From assembly GCA_011620585.1 (NCBI GenBank), contig WOYV01000025.1, positions 1 to 64,000 on the forward strand: DNA of 64,000 nt, read 5' to 3'. A model generated the notes under the pieces. It was not told where the DNA came from. It made no database searches and saw only the letters and a program-made list of their open reading frames with translations. Every line of letters begins with the position of its first letter. The stretch's first letter is position 1. This document shows, piece by piece, positions 7,581-16,789 of the stretch. Source of the stretch: Draconibacterium sp. Lineage in GTDB: Bacteria; Bacteroidota; Bacteroidia; Bacteroidales; Prolixibacteraceae. A program made the translations under genes and the position numbers.

Positions 7581-8549
7581 ATGATAAAGGTTGGAGTCAT
7601 AGGAGGGGCCGGTTATACCGCCGGCGAATTGTTGAGGATATTGATCAATCATCCGGGCGCAGAGGTGGTTTTTGTGCAAAGTTCGAGTAATGCCGGAAAC
7701 CCGGTTTCGGATGTTCATGTCGATCTGCTTGGCGAAATTGACCTGAAGTTTACTGCCGAAATGCCTTTCAATACCGTGGATGTTATATTTCTGTGTATGG
7801 GTCACGGAAAGTCGAAGGAATTCATGCAGGAAAACAAGCTTCCGGAAAACTTGAAGGTGATTGATCTCAGCCACGATTTCAGGTTGAAAAGAGAGGGAAA
7901 CAACTTTGTTTACGGGCTGCCGGAACTAAATCGGGAACTGATAGCAGGTGCGCAGTTTATTGCCAACCCGGGGTGTTTCGCTACAGGAATCCAACTGGCT
8001 CTCTTGCCGCTTGCTGCTGCCGGGTTGTTGATTGATGAGGTTCATGTTCAGGCCATCACCGGATCGACCGGGGCCGGACAAAAACCAACCGAAACTTCCC
8101 ACTTTAGCTGGCGCAATAACAATTTGTCGGCTTATAAAGTTTTTGAGCACCAGCATGAAGGCGAAATCATTCAAAGCCTGAAACAGTTACAGCCAAGATT
8201 TTGGTACGATTTTAATTTTGTTCCGGTTCGCGGAAACCACACTCGTGGTATTTTTACCACGGCGTACACAAAGTTTGAACGTACTTTGCCGGAAGCAAAA
8301 GAAATTTATGAAGATTATTATACGGACCATCCATTTGTTTTTGTAGTTGGCTCCAATCCTTCGTTGAAACAAGTGGTGAATACAAATAAAGTGGTGGTTT
8401 ATCTTGAAAAACACCGGAATAAACTGGTGATTATTAGTGTCACCGACAACTTAATAAAAGGAGCTTCGGGGCAGGCAGTTCAGAATATGAACCTGATGTT
8501 TGGCCTGGATGAAAAAGCCGGTCTGAACCTGAAGCCGGTAGCATTTTAG
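7581..8549 (+). CDS. argC: N-acyl-gamma-glutamyl-phosphate reductase
   Basis: NADPH-dependent reduction of the acylglutamyl phosphate to the semialdehyde, third step of arginine synthesis. 322 residues. Rossmann motif VGVIGGAGYTAGELLR at the N-terminus; catalytic Cys132 in ANPGCFATGIQ; substrate segment VPVRGNHTRGIF near 215-226. Some Bacteroidota use N-succinyl instead of N-acetyl intermediates, and the acyl group cannot be read from this sequence. It ends directly at a palindromic repeat element (8550-8685) that separates it from argD. Confidence 0.95.
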   Translation: MIKVGVIGGAGYTAGELLRILINHPGAEVVFVQSSSNAGNPVSDVHVDLLGEIDLKFTAEMPFNTVDVIFLCMGHGKSKEFMQENKLPENLKVIDLSHDFRLKREGNNFVYGLPELNRELIAGAQFIANPGCFATGIQLALLPLAAAGLLIDEVHVQAITGSTGAGQKPTETSHFSWRNNNLSAYKVFEHQHEGEIIQSLKQLQPRFWYDFNFVPVRGNHTRGIFTTAYTKFERTLPEAKEIYEDYYTDHPFVFVVGSNPSLKQVVNTNKVVVYLEKHRNKLVIISVTDNLIKGASGQAVQNMNLMFGLDEKAGLNLKPVAF

Positions 8550-8685
8550 TTTTTGCACAGTCCTTTAGGGCTGTGATTAGAGATCTGAGTATAGTTTGGC
8601 TTTAGCCATTAATTTGATATTTAACGGCTAAAGCCAGGGATTTAAAATAAAATTAAACACCAAGCTAAAGCATGGTGCAAAAAAA
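8550..8685. repeat. MITE/REP-like palindromic element between argC and argD
   Basis: The outer ends are inverted (TTTTTGCAC at 8550-8558, GTGCAAAAA at 8675-8683). Inside are a hairpin CACAGTCC/GGGCTGTG with a TTTA loop (8556-8575) and a perfect 11-bp inverted repeat TGGCTTTAGCC/GGCTAAAGCCA (8597-8607 and 8626-8636). A partly palindromic CACCAAGCTAAAGCATGGTG precedes the right end. No ORF is present. The element begins at the base after the argC stop. Confidence 0.65.
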
Positions 8686-8729
8686 GGAAAGGAAGATTGC
8701 TTCCAGCTTGAAACTTCCGACTTGAAAAT

Positions 8730-9875
8730 ATGAAACTATTTGACGTATATCCGCTCTTTAACATTACGCCTGTAAAAGCCAAAGGTTGTCAGGTTTGGGA
8801 TTCAAAAGGAAACAGGTATCTCGACATGTACGGGGGTCATGCCGTAATTTCGATCGGTCACAGTCATCCGAATTATGTCGATAAAATATCAAATCAGTTG
8901 ACGCAGATCGGTTTTTACTCGAATTCGATCCGGAATCCGTTGCAACAGGAATTAGCTGATAAATTAGGGGCCTTGTCTGGCTGTAACGATTACCAGCTTT
9001 TTCTGTGTAACTCTGGCGCCGAAGCAAACGAGAACGCGCTCAAACTGGCTTCTTTCATTACCGGGAAGAAAAAGATTATCAGTTATAAAAAAGGTTTTCA
9101 CGGGCGAACCTCGGCAGCGGTATCGATTACCGATAATCCGAAGATTATTGCTCCGGTCAACGAAAGCGACAATGCAATCATTTTGCCTTTCAACGATATT
9201 AGGGCCACCGAAGAAGCGCTTAAAAACGGGAACGTGGCAGCGGTAATTGTGGAAGGGATACAGGGAATTGGCGGAATTCATGTACCGGATGCCGGATTCT
9301 TGGTTGAGCTTAAAAAACTAACCGAGAAATACGTGGCTGCACTCATCCTCGACGAAATTCAGTCGGGATACGGAAGAAGCGGTAAATTCTTCGCTTTTCA
9401 GCATACGCCTGTTAACCCGGATATCATTACGATGGCCAAAGGAATGGGAAATGGATTTCCGGTTGGTGGCGTACTTATTCAGAAAGAAATTGGAGCCTGG
9501 CACGGAATGTTGGGAACAACTTTTGGAGGAAATCACCTTGCATGCGCAGCTTCGATAGCTGTACTCGACGTAATGAAAAACGAGAAACTGATTGAGAACG
9601 CGTCGAAAATCGGTAATTATATAATGCAGGAACTGGCAGCGATGGATGGCGATTTTGAAGTTCGCGGCTTAGGCCTGATGATTGGAATCGAGTTTACGTT
9701 CCCGATTAAGGAAATCAGAAACCGTTTGTTATTTGATTATGGAATTTTTACCGGAGTTTCCGGACAAAATATTATTCGTTTGTTGCCACCTTTGAGTTTG
9801 ACGGTACAGGAAGCTAACGAATTTCTGGCTGCCTTTAGTGAAGTATATGTAGATGTTGCACAGTCGCTTGACTGA
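8730..9875 (+). CDS. argD: Acylornithine aminotransferase (class III PLP)
   Basis: PLP enzyme that transfers the amino group of glutamate to the acylglutamate semialdehyde to give acylornithine. 381 residues. The cofactor-binding segment CNSGAEANENALKLA (about 93-107), Asp208 in ILDEIQSGYGRSG and the PLP lysine Lys237 in MAKGMGNGFPVGG are all present. The next gene is proC, an adjacency that fits the shared semialdehyde chemistry of arginine and proline synthesis. Acetyl or succinyl specificity is not resolved from the sequence. Confidence 0.94.
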   Translation: MKLFDVYPLFNITPVKAKGCQVWDSKGNRYLDMYGGHAVISIGHSHPNYVDKISNQLTQIGFYSNSIRNPLQQELADKLGALSGCNDYQLFLCNSGAEANENALKLASFITGKKKIISYKKGFHGRTSAAVSITDNPKIIAPVNESDNAIILPFNDIRATEEALKNGNVAAVIVEGIQGIGGIHVPDAGFLVELKKLTEKYVAALILDEIQSGYGRSGKFFAFQHTPVNPDIITMAKGMGNGFPVGGVLIQKEIGAWHGMLGTTFGGNHLACAASIAVLDVMKNEKLIENASKIGNYIMQELAAMDGDFEVRGLGLMIGIEFTFPIKEIRNRLLFDYGIFTGVSGQNIIRLLPPLSLTVQEANEFLAAFSEVYVDVAQSLD

Positions 9876-9897
9876 TTATTGAATTAAAATACTGGAT

Positions 9898-10698
9898 ATG
9901 GAAAACAAAAAAATAGCGATTATCGGAGTTGGAAACATGGGAGGCGCCATTGCGGCCGGTTTATTAAAATCGGGTTTTGTAACTGCTCCCCATATTTCTG
10001 TTTCCGACCGCAAAGAATCGACGTTGAAAGCCATGCAGGAGTTGGGCGCGAACACATTTACCGACAACTTTGATGCGGCCAAAGATTCCGATGTAATAAT
10101 TGTTGCAGTAAAACCATACCACATCGAGAGTGTGATTCAGGATATTAAAAAAGCGCTGACGCCTGATAAAATTCTGATCTCGATTGTTGCCGGTGTTGGT
10201 ATTGATGCACTTGGTGAAATGGCCGGGACGAACATTCCGATCTTTAGAGTGATGCCCAACACTGCCATCGCCCTGCAGGAATCACTAACTTGTATTTCGG
10301 CAAATGCAAACACCGCTAAACACCGCGAATACGTGCTCGAGATGTTCAATAAAATGGGCAAAACAGTTGAAATTGGTGAAGATCTGATGGCGGCAGCAAC
10401 TGTGCTTTCGTCGTGTGGAATTGCTTTTGCTTTGCGTTATATCCGGGCTGCCATGCAGGGTGGTATCGAAATTGGGTTTGGAGCCGAAATGGCACAGTTT
10501 ATTACCGCTCAAACAGTTAAAGGGGCAACCGAATTGTTGCTGCAGTCGGGGCACCATCCCGAGCGCGAAATCGATAAGGTGACTACCCCAATGGGAATTA
10601 CGATTACCGGATTAAACGAAATGGAACACAAAGGTTTTAGTTCTTCATTGATACAGGGAGTGATGGCTTCGTATAATAAGATTGATAAATCAAAATAA
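9898..10698 (+). CDS. proC: Pyrroline-5-carboxylate reductase
   Basis: Last step of proline synthesis: NAD(P)H reduction of pyrroline-5-carboxylate. 266 residues. N-terminal dinucleotide-binding motif IGVGNMGGAIAAGLLKSG, the IVAGVGIDALGEM segment and the conserved FRVMPNTAIALQESLT. The C-terminal dimerisation domain contains MGITITGLNEMEHKGF, matching the family TPGGTT-like region. It is followed after 4 bp by proB, so the two are almost certainly cotranscribed. Confidence 0.95.
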   Translation: MENKKIAIIGVGNMGGAIAAGLLKSGFVTAPHISVSDRKESTLKAMQELGANTFTDNFDAAKDSDVIIVAVKPYHIESVIQDIKKALTPDKILISIVAGVGIDALGEMAGTNIPIFRVMPNTAIALQESLTCISANANTAKHREYVLEMFNKMGKTVEIGEDLMAAATVLSSCGIAFALRYIRAAMQGGIEIGFGAEMAQFITAQTVKGATELLLQSGHHPEREIDKVTTPMGITITGLNEMEHKGFSSSLIQGVMASYNKIDKSK

Positions 10699-10702
10699 GT
10701 AA

Positions 10703-11821
10703 GTGCAGCTGCGGTATAAGAAAATAACAGTTAAAGTTGGTAGCAATGTGCTGGCAAAATCCGACGGAACGCTAAATGTTTCGCGGATCGCACATTTGGT
10801 CGACCAGATCGCGTTTCTTCACAAACAGGGAGTGGAAGTGGTATTGGTATCGTCGGGCGCAGTGGCTGCCGGCCGCGCTGTAATGCAGCCTTTAAAGAAA
10901 ACTGATGCGGTTTCGCAACGGCAGTTGTGGGCAGCTTTGGGACAGGTGAAACTCATTTCAAGGTATTCCGATTTTTTCCAGGAAGACGGGCTGGTATGTG
11001 CCCAGGTGCTTACTACGAAAGAAAATTTCGCGAGCCGCGGACATTATCTGAACATGAAGAACTGCATTACTACGCTGCTTGAAAATAAAGTGATCCCAAT
11101 TGTAAATGAAAACGATACAATTTCGGTAACCGAACTCATGTTTACCGATAACGACGAACTTTCAGGACTAATCGCTTCGATGGTCGACTCCGAAGCGCTG
11201 ATTATTCTAAGTAATGTGGACGGGGTTTTTAGCGGACATCCGGCCAACAAGGATGCCCGCCTGATCGAAAGGATCGAAACTTCGCAACGTGAACCCGAAA
11301 ATGCGATTTCGTCAGAACAATCGAATTTTGGAAGGGGAGGCATGCACACCAAGTTCAGAATAGCAAAAAAAGTAGCGGCCGATGGAATCGGAGTTCATGT
11401 GGCCAACGGAACCAAAGACAATATTTTAATCGATTTGCTTGACACGAATAAGAAAGCAGACCACACTTTTTTTGTTCCGAATGAAAAACCGTCGAGTGGT
11501 GTTAAAAAATGGATCGCATATTCCGATGGCTTTGCAAAAGGGCAGGTGATACTTAACGAAGGAGCTGTAAAAGCGCTAAATTCAGAGAAAGCCGTGAGTT
11601 TATTACCCGTTGGGATTGTCAGGGTTGAAAGCGAATTCAAACGTGGCGACCTGATTAGAATGATCAGCGAAAGTGGCAAAATTATTGGCTTGGGAAAAGC
11701 GGCTTACGGTTCAGAAAAAGTGGAAAAGGAAAAGCATTCGGAAAAACAAAAACCGGTCGTTCATTACGATTATATGTATTTGGAAAACAGGATAAAAGGT
11801 AAAATCCAGGATGGATTGTAA
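10703..11821 (+). CDS. proB: Glutamate 5-kinase
   Basis: Phosphorylates glutamate, first step of proline synthesis. 372 residues, GTG start at 10703 just after proC; no better in-frame start exists near the conserved ITVKVGSNVL. The amino-acid-kinase domain (about 1-255) shows VSSGAVAAGR, NENDTIS, FTDNDELSGLIA and FGRGGMHTKFRIA. The C-terminal 75 residues (FAKGQVILNEGAVKAL onward) form a PUA domain as in full-length bacterial GK, which is the proline-feedback form. Confidence 0.95.
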   Translation: MQLRYKKITVKVGSNVLAKSDGTLNVSRIAHLVDQIAFLHKQGVEVVLVSSGAVAAGRAVMQPLKKTDAVSQRQLWAALGQVKLISRYSDFFQEDGLVCAQVLTTKENFASRGHYLNMKNCITTLLENKVIPIVNENDTISVTELMFTDNDELSGLIASMVDSEALIILSNVDGVFSGHPANKDARLIERIETSQREPENAISSEQSNFGRGGMHTKFRIAKKVAADGIGVHVANGTKDNILIDLLDTNKKADHTFFVPNEKPSSGVKKWIAYSDGFAKGQVILNEGAVKALNSEKAVSLLPVGIVRVESEFKRGDLIRMISESGKIIGLGKAAYGSEKVEKEKHSEKQKPVVHYDYMYLENRIKGKIQDGL

Positions 11822-11923
11822 AAAATAAAAAACAGCTCAGGGTAAATTATTGACTGGTTTGCCGTTTCCTGGCAACTATTCATTCTCCCTTTTTTTTTGA
11901 TGCCTTAATTTGAACATATTCTG

Positions 11924-11953
11924 AGCTCCCTCTCCCGCCCCTCGGGAGGGGGT
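11924..11953. repeat. Solitary CCTCCCC-type palindrome
   Basis: CCCTCTCCCGCCCCTCGGG followed by AGGGGG forms a GC-rich palindrome in an AT-rich spacer. It resembles the repeats at 14925-15040 and 54589-54718 but has no inverted partner nearby. It lies in the proB-proA spacer and ends 21 bp before the proA ATG. Confidence 0.55.
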
Positions 11954-11974
11954 TTTAAATTGAAAGGACAGATA

Positions 11975-13225
11975 ATGAAAATTAAAGAACAGCTGCAAAA
12001 ATCACTCGAAGCTTCGCGAAGCCTGAACCTGGCCACAAACGAACAGGTAGAAGATGTTTTACGGGAATTGGCAAAGCAGGCACGTTTGGATACTGCTTTT
12101 ATCCTGGCAGAAAATCAAAAAGACCTTGCCCGGATGGATGCGGACGATCCGAAATATGACAGGTTAAAACTTTCTGAAGAAAGAATTGAAGGAATTGCGT
12201 CGGATATTGAAAATGTTGCTGCTTTGGAAAGCCCGGTTGGTAAAGTTTTAAAAGAAACAACCCGCCCGAATGGTTTGAAGATCCAAAAAATAACCGTTGC
12301 TTTTGGTGTAATTGGCGTTATTTACGAAGCCCGGCCTAATGTAACTTTCGATGTTTTTGCTCTCTGTCTGAAATCGGGAAATGCCTGTGTTTTAAAAGGA
12401 GGCAGCGATGCTATTTATTCGAACCAGGCCATTGTATCAGTCATTCAAAAAGTACTAAGGAAATTTGAAATTAACGAAAATACGGTGACCTTACTTCCGG
12501 CTGGCCGCGAAGAAACCAACGAAATGCTTCGCGCACACGGATACATCGATCTTATTATTCCCCGTGGCAGCCAGGGACTGATCAATTTTGTACGCGAAAA
12601 TGCAACCATTCCGATAATTGAAACAGGTGCCGGAATATGCCATACCTATTTCGACAAATATGGCGATGCAACAAAAGGGCGCGAAATAATTTTCAATGCC
12701 AAAACACGTCGTCCATCGGTTTGTAATGCATTGGATTGTTTGTTAATACATGAAAGCAGGTTGGCCGATTTAAATGATTTTGTAAAAAAATTAGCAGAAG
12801 AGCAGGTCATTATTTATGCCGATGAAAGGGCCTACAATCAAATTAAAGATCAATATCCTTCCGATCTTTTGTTTCAGGCTTCGGAGGAATCATTTGGCAC
12901 TGAATTTCTTTCACTTAAAATGGCTGTAAAAACTGTCGACTGTATTTACGATGGAATCGAACACATTAATAAATACAGTTCAAAACACAGCGAAGCCATT
13001 ATTTCTGAAGATAAAGAACGAATAGCGGTTTTCAGAAAATTAGTGGATGCGGCAGCCGTTTATTCCAATGCATCCACTGCTTTTACCGATGGTGCACAGT
13101 TTGGCTTGGGCGCCGAAATCGGTATCAGTACACAAAAACTCCATGCACGCGGCCCGATGGCGCTCGAAGAGCTGACCAGTTATAAATGGATTATTGAAGG
13201 AACCGGGCAGGTTCGGCCCAAATAA
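11975..13225 (+). CDS. proA: Glutamate-5-semialdehyde dehydrogenase (gamma-glutamyl phosphate reductase)
   Basis: NADPH-dependent reduction of gamma-glutamyl phosphate, the second proline step. 416 residues from the ATG at 11975; a TTG 15 bases upstream is in frame but lies at the edge of a palindromic repeat. Aldehyde-dehydrogenase-fold motifs include [27 protein letters not shown] and catalytic Cys250 in [10 protein letters not shown]. The C-terminal [16 protein letters not shown] is a family hallmark. With proC and proB just upstream the window holds a complete glutamate-to-proline route. Confidence 0.95.
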   Translation: MKIKEQLQKSLEASRSLNLATNEQVEDVLRELAKQARLDTAFILAENQKDLARMDADDPKYDRLKLSEERIEGIASDIENVAALESPVGKVLKETTRPNGLKIQKITVAFGVIGVIYEARPNVTFDVFALCLKSGNACVLKGGSDAIYSNQAIVSVIQKVLRKFEINENTVTLLPAGREETNEMLRAHGYIDLIIPRGSQGLINFVRENATIPIIETGAGICHTYFDKYGDATKGREIIFNAKTRRPSVCNALDCLLIHESRLADLNDFVKKLAEEQVIIYADERAYNQIKDQYPSDLLFQASEESFGTEFLSLKMAVKTVDCIYDGIEHINKYSSKHSEAIISEDKERIAVFRKLVDAAAVYSNASTAFTDGAQFGLGAEIGISTQKLHARGPMALEELTSYKWIIEGTGQVRPK

Positions 13226-13233
13226 AATTAACT

Positions 13234-14181
13234 ATGAAGAAATTTATCTCGGTAAAAGATATCCCAGGTATCGAAGAAGCCATAAAAACCGCATTTGAGG
13301 TAAAAAAGAATCCGTTTGGATTTCAACATCTTGGAAGAAATAAAACCATGGTTTTGGTGTTTTTTAATTCCAGTTTACGCACTCGGCTAAGTACTCAAAA
13401 GGCTGCCATGAACCTGGGAATGAATACGATGGTGATGAACGTGAACGAAGATAGCTGGCAACTGGAATCGGAAATGGGAGTAGTGATGGATGGAAACACT
13501 GCCGAACACCTGCGTGAAGCAATTCCGGTTATCGGAAGATATTGCGATGTGATTGGTGTACGCGCATTTGCCCGTTTTGAAAGTAAGGAAGCCGATTATT
13601 CAGAGCGAATCCTGACGCAGTTTGTGGATTATGCCGGTGTTCCGGTGGTGAGTATGGAAGGTGCCACACGTCACCCTTTACAAAGTTATGCCGACCTGGT
13701 TACCATCGAAGAATTCAAAAAAACAGAGCGCCCAAAAGTAGTGCTCACCTGGGCGCCACATCCGCGTGCCTTGCCGCAGGCGGTCCCCAACTCGTTTGTG
13801 GAATGGATGCGCGAAACCGAATATAAACTGGTGGTTACCCACCCCGAAGGATACGAACTGGCCCCCGAATTCATGGGCGATGTTAAAGTGGAGTATAATC
13901 AGAAAAAAGCCTTCGAAGGCGCCGATTTTATTTATGCCAAAAACTGGGCTTCCTACTCGCGTTACGGGCAGATTTTATCCAAAGATTTTGGATGGACCGT
14001 GGATGAAGCCAAAATGGCATTAACCAACGAAGCCAAATTTATGCACTGTTTACCGGTTCGCCGAAACGTGGTTGTAACCGATGGTGTAATCGACAGCGCC
14101 AATTCAATTGTGGTGGAACAGGCATATAACCGCGAAGTTACAGCGCAGGCCGTCTTGAAAATGATTTTAGAAAATTCGTAG
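13234..14181 (+). CDS. argF': N-acylornithine transcarbamylase, probably succinylornithine type
   Basis: Transfers the carbamoyl group to N-acylornithine. 315 residues, very close in length and sequence to the succinylornithine transcarbamylase of Bacteroides fragilis as I recall it. Carbamoyl-phosphate motif FFNSSLRTRLSTQ (43-55), HPLQSYADL, WAPHPRALPQAVPNSF and MHCLPVRRN are present. The residue that sets acyl specificity (Pro90 in B. fragilis, Glu92 in the Xanthomonas acetylornithine enzyme) is Ala90 in DGNTAEHLREA. Published swaps of Glu92 to Ala, Ser, Val or Pro gave succinylornithine activity. Substrate call is therefore inference from one position. It lies 8 bp after proA. Confidence 0.9.
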   Translation: MKKFISVKDIPGIEEAIKTAFEVKKNPFGFQHLGRNKTMVLVFFNSSLRTRLSTQKAAMNLGMNTMVMNVNEDSWQLESEMGVVMDGNTAEHLREAIPVIGRYCDVIGVRAFARFESKEADYSERILTQFVDYAGVPVVSMEGATRHPLQSYADLVTIEEFKKTERPKVVLTWAPHPRALPQAVPNSFVEWMRETEYKLVVTHPEGYELAPEFMGDVKVEYNQKKAFEGADFIYAKNWASYSRYGQILSKDFGWTVDEAKMALTNEAKFMHCLPVRRNVVVTDGVIDSANSIVVEQAYNREVTAQAVLKMILENS

Positions 14182-14182
14182 C

Positions 14183-14190
14183 TATCTTTG
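14183..14190 (+). promoter_or_regulatory. Candidate hisA promoter -7 box
   Basis: TATCTTTG matches TAnnTTTG exactly and lies 6 bp before the ATG at 14197, so any transcript would be leaderless or nearly so. A TTG at 14155-14157 is a little too far upstream for an ideal -33 element. Confidence 0.45.
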
Positions 14191-14196
14191 CATCGG

Positions 14197-14952
14197 ATGA
14201 CTAAGAAAATTGAAATAATTCCGGCTATCGATCTGATTGATGGAAAGTGCGTGCGTCTTTCACAAGGCGATTACAATCTGAAAACCATTTACAACGAAAA
14301 TCCGCTGGAAGTAGCCCTTATGTTTGAAGACGCCGGGATCCGCAGGCTACACCTTGTCGACCTCGACGGCGCCAAGGCCAGGCACATTGTGAATCATAAA
14401 ATCCTCGAAACAATCGCGACAAAAACATCACTGGTTGTCGATTTCGGTGGCGGGTTAAAATCGGATGAAGATTTAAGAATTGCTTTCGAATCGGGAGCTG
14501 CCATGATTACAGGTGGTAGTATTGCCGTAAAAGAACGCGAAATATTTCTGAAGTGGCTCGGGAAATACGGAAGCGGTAGAATTATTCTCGGGGCCGATGC
14601 CAAAGACGGAAAAATTGCGGTTAGCGGCTGGCTGGAAAGTACTGAGTTGGCTGTAATTAAATTTATTTCTGATTACCAAAAACAAGGGATCAGCAAAGTG
14701 ATTTCAACCGATATCAGTCGCGACGGAATGCTTAGTGGCCCTTCGTTCGAACTTTATTCTGAAATCATGGAAACATTGCCAGGTGTTGAGATTATCGCCA
14801 GCGGAGGTATTGCCACAATGAATGACATATTAAAATTGGATGAAATGGGAGTTCCGGGTGTGATCACCGGGAAGGCCATTTATGAGAATAAAATATCTTT
14901 GAAAGAAATAGAAAAGTTTATCACAGCCCCCACCAGCTCCCCCGGGGAGTGA
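14197..14952 (+). CDS. hisA: ProFAR isomerase (phosphoribosylformimino-AICAR-P isomerase)
   Basis: Isomerises ProFAR to PRFAR in histidine synthesis; a (beta/alpha)8 barrel of 251 residues from the ATG at 14197. [21 protein letters not shown] holds the first catalytic Asp, [11 protein letters not shown] and VDFGGGLKS follow, and [13 protein letters not shown] holds the second catalytic Asp. Homologues end shortly after the last helix (LKEIEKFI). Here nine more residues, TAPTSSPGE, and the stop codon are encoded by a palindromic repeat element (14925-14951). hisF follows across the rest of that element. Confidence 0.95.
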   Translation: MTKKIEIIPAIDLIDGKCVRLSQGDYNLKTIYNENPLEVALMFEDAGIRRLHLVDLDGAKARHIVNHKILETIATKTSLVVDFGGGLKSDEDLRIAFESGAAMITGGSIAVKEREIFLKWLGKYGSGRIILGADAKDGKIAVSGWLESTELAVIKFISDYQKQGISKVISTDISRDGMLSGPSFELYSEIMETLPGVEIIASGGIATMNDILKLDEMGVPGVITGKAIYENKISLKEIEKFITAPTSSPGE

Positions 14953-15040
14953 AAAAAGGAAAGCAAGGGCTGTATTTTAATTTATATGAATAACAATTCG
15001 TAGCAAACTCCTTCCCCAAGGGGAAGGTTGGGAAGGGGCT
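14925..15040. repeat. REPIN-like inverted doublet between hisA and hisF
   Basis: The left arm AGCCCCCACCAGCTCCCCCG (14925-14944) plus GGGAGTG, and the right arm 15006-15040 (CTTCCCCAAGGGGAAGG then TTGGGAAGGGGCT), are inverted versions of one sequence type. About 54 AT-rich bases separate them. Each arm is itself a small palindrome. The left arm encodes the HisA tail; the right arm ends 2 bases before the hisF ATG. Confidence 0.65.
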
Positions 15041-15042
15041 TT

Positions 15043-15798
15043 ATGTTAGCAAAAAGAATTATACCATGTCTCGATATTAAAGACGGACAAACCGTTAAGG
15101 GAATCAATTTTGTGAACATCCAGGAAGTGGGCGATCCGGTTGAACTGGGGGCAAAATACGCTGCCGAGGGGGCCGATGAATTGTGCTTTCTGGACATAAC
15201 TGCCACACACGAAGGACGCAAAACATTTGTTGAACTGGTAAAACGTATTGCTGCGCACTTGAATATTCCGTTTACTGTTGGCGGCGGGATCAGCGAACTT
15301 TCGGATGCGGAGAAACTGCTCAGCGCCGGTGCCGATAAAATTTCGATCAACTCTTCGGCGGTTAGAAATCCAAAACTGATCGACGACCTGGCGCTCAATT
15401 TTGGGAGCCAGTTTGTAGTGGTGGCAATCGATGCCCGTGGAGACCAAAACGATCACTGGACGGTTACTGTGAACGGTGGCCGGATACCAACCGACAAAGA
15501 ACTGTTTTCGTGGGCCAAAGAAGCCGAAGATAGGGGCGCAGGCGAAATTCTGTTTACTTCGATGAACCACGACGGAACCAAAAACGGCTTTGCCAACCGA
15601 CAGCTTTCGCACATGGCCGAAATGCTCAAAATCCCGATTATTGCATCGGGTGGGGCAGGTACTAAAGATCATTTCTTTGATGTATTTACCAAAGGAAAAG
15701 CCGATGCCGGACTGGCAGCCAGTATATTCCATTATAACGAAATACCGATTCAGGTACTTAAGAATTACTTAAGACAAAAAGGCATTGTGGTTCGATAA
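15043..15798 (+). CDS. hisF: Imidazole glycerol phosphate synthase cyclase subunit
   Basis: Makes imidazole glycerol phosphate and AICAR from PRFAR with ammonia from HisH. 251 residues from the ATG at 15043; the in-frame TTG at 15028 lies inside a repeat arm and would add residues absent from the family. [20 protein letters not shown] holds catalytic Asp11 and [10 protein letters not shown] the second catalytic Asp (about residue 130). [11 protein letters not shown] is the phosphate loop. Its partner hisH is not in the window. Confidence 0.95.
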   Translation: MLAKRIIPCLDIKDGQTVKGINFVNIQEVGDPVELGAKYAAEGADELCFLDITATHEGRKTFVELVKRIAAHLNIPFTVGGGISELSDAEKLLSAGADKISINSSAVRNPKLIDDLALNFGSQFVVVAIDARGDQNDHWTVTVNGGRIPTDKELFSWAKEAEDRGAGEILFTSMNHDGTKNGFANRQLSHMAEMLKIPIIASGGAGTKDHFFDVFTKGKADAGLAASIFHYNEIPIQVLKNYLRQKGIVVR

Positions 15799-15949
15799 TC
15801 GAAGCATTGTGTAACTTCACACCGTATTTAACCATGAAAACAGATTAATTTTATTGTTTGCCAGGTGTTTGGGCAATCATTAAAATCGACCACAAATAGA
15901 GGAATTTGCGCCCGTGGTGTAAAGAAACCAGAAATTTAAATTTGACAAA

Positions 15950-16567
15950 ATGAAAACATTAAAAGAAATATCCCAACTCGATTTTACTAAAACCGGCGGA
16001 TTGATTCCTGCCGTTATTCAGGACGCTGAAACACAGGTTGTACTCATGTTGGGATACATGAACAGCGAAGCGCTTGCCAAAACAGAGGTAAGTGGCAAGG
16101 TAACTTTTTTTAGCCGCTCTAAAAACCGTTTATGGACCAAAGGAGAAGAATCAGGAAACTTCCTGAATGTAGTATCCATTGGTGTTGACTGCGATAACGA
16201 TACTTTGCTGGTAAAAGTAAACCCGGTTGGCCCGGTTTGCCACACTGGTAGCGACACTTGTTTCGAAGAGGTAAATGCCTCAAACGAAATACTTTTCCTG
16301 AGTTATCTTCAGGATTTCATCGATAGGCGAAAGGTGGAAATGCCCGAAGATTCGTACACCACCAAATTGTTTCGGGAAGGTACACGCAAGATTGCCCAGA
16401 AAGTTGGGGAAGAAGCTGTGGAAACAATTGTTGGCGCCATGGCCAACGATGATGAAAACCTTATATACGAAGCCAGCGACCTGCTTTACCACCTCATTGT
16501 ACTGCTGGCCGACAAAGGACACAGAATTGAAGAAGTGGTGAACGAACTAAAATCGAGGCATAAATAG
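15950..16567 (+). CDS. hisIE: Bifunctional phosphoribosyl-AMP cyclohydrolase / phosphoribosyl-ATP pyrophosphatase
   Basis: Catalyses the second and third steps of histidine synthesis. 205 residues, HisI then HisE. The HisI half (about 1-110) has [36 protein letters not shown] and the zinc cysteines in [12 protein letters not shown]. The HisE half (about 115-205) has [21 protein letters not shown] followed by EASDLLYHL, an all-alpha MazG-like pyrophosphatase fold. It lies 151 bp after hisF. A TAAATTTG at 15937-15944 could be a -7 box but would give a leaderless message. Confidence 0.95.
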   Translation: MKTLKEISQLDFTKTGGLIPAVIQDAETQVVLMLGYMNSEALAKTEVSGKVTFFSRSKNRLWTKGEESGNFLNVVSIGVDCDNDTLLVKVNPVGPVCHTGSDTCFEEVNASNEILFLSYLQDFIDRRKVEMPEDSYTTKLFREGTRKIAQKVGEEAVETIVGAMANDDENLIYEASDLLYHLIVLLADKGHRIEEVVNELKSRHK

Positions 16568-16750
16568 CACGTCGCAATCCTAAATAAATTTGTTTCCATA
16601 AAGCCAATTAGACAAATGATTTCGGCAAATAGCCTGTGCTTTAAACGAATCATTTGTTCAATTAGGGTTTTGTATAACATTGTTTCTTAACATAGTTGTA
16701 AAACATTGAAAATAACCTTTTTATAGTTAGGCTTTTTTATACAGAGTGCA

Positions 16751-16758
16751 TAGCTTTG
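16751..16758 (+). promoter_or_regulatory. Candidate promoter -7 box for the 226-residue protein
   Basis: TAGCTTTG matches TAnnTTTG and is 31 bp ahead of the ATG at 16790. No convincing -33 TTG is seen. Confidence 0.4.
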
Positions 16759-16789
16759 TTCTATCAACTAACTGCAAAAACCGTTTTTT

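Noticed and set aside
15046-15732. 228-codon antisense frame opposite hisF
   Set aside because: Mirrors the hisF coding frame, has no domain and is rich in Arg, Cys and Phe in a non-natural pattern.
15937-15944. Promoter -7 box TAAATTTG for hisIE
   Set aside because: Exact consensus match but only 5 bp before the ATG and without a -33 element; AT-rich spacers give such matches by chance, so it was not listed as a feature.
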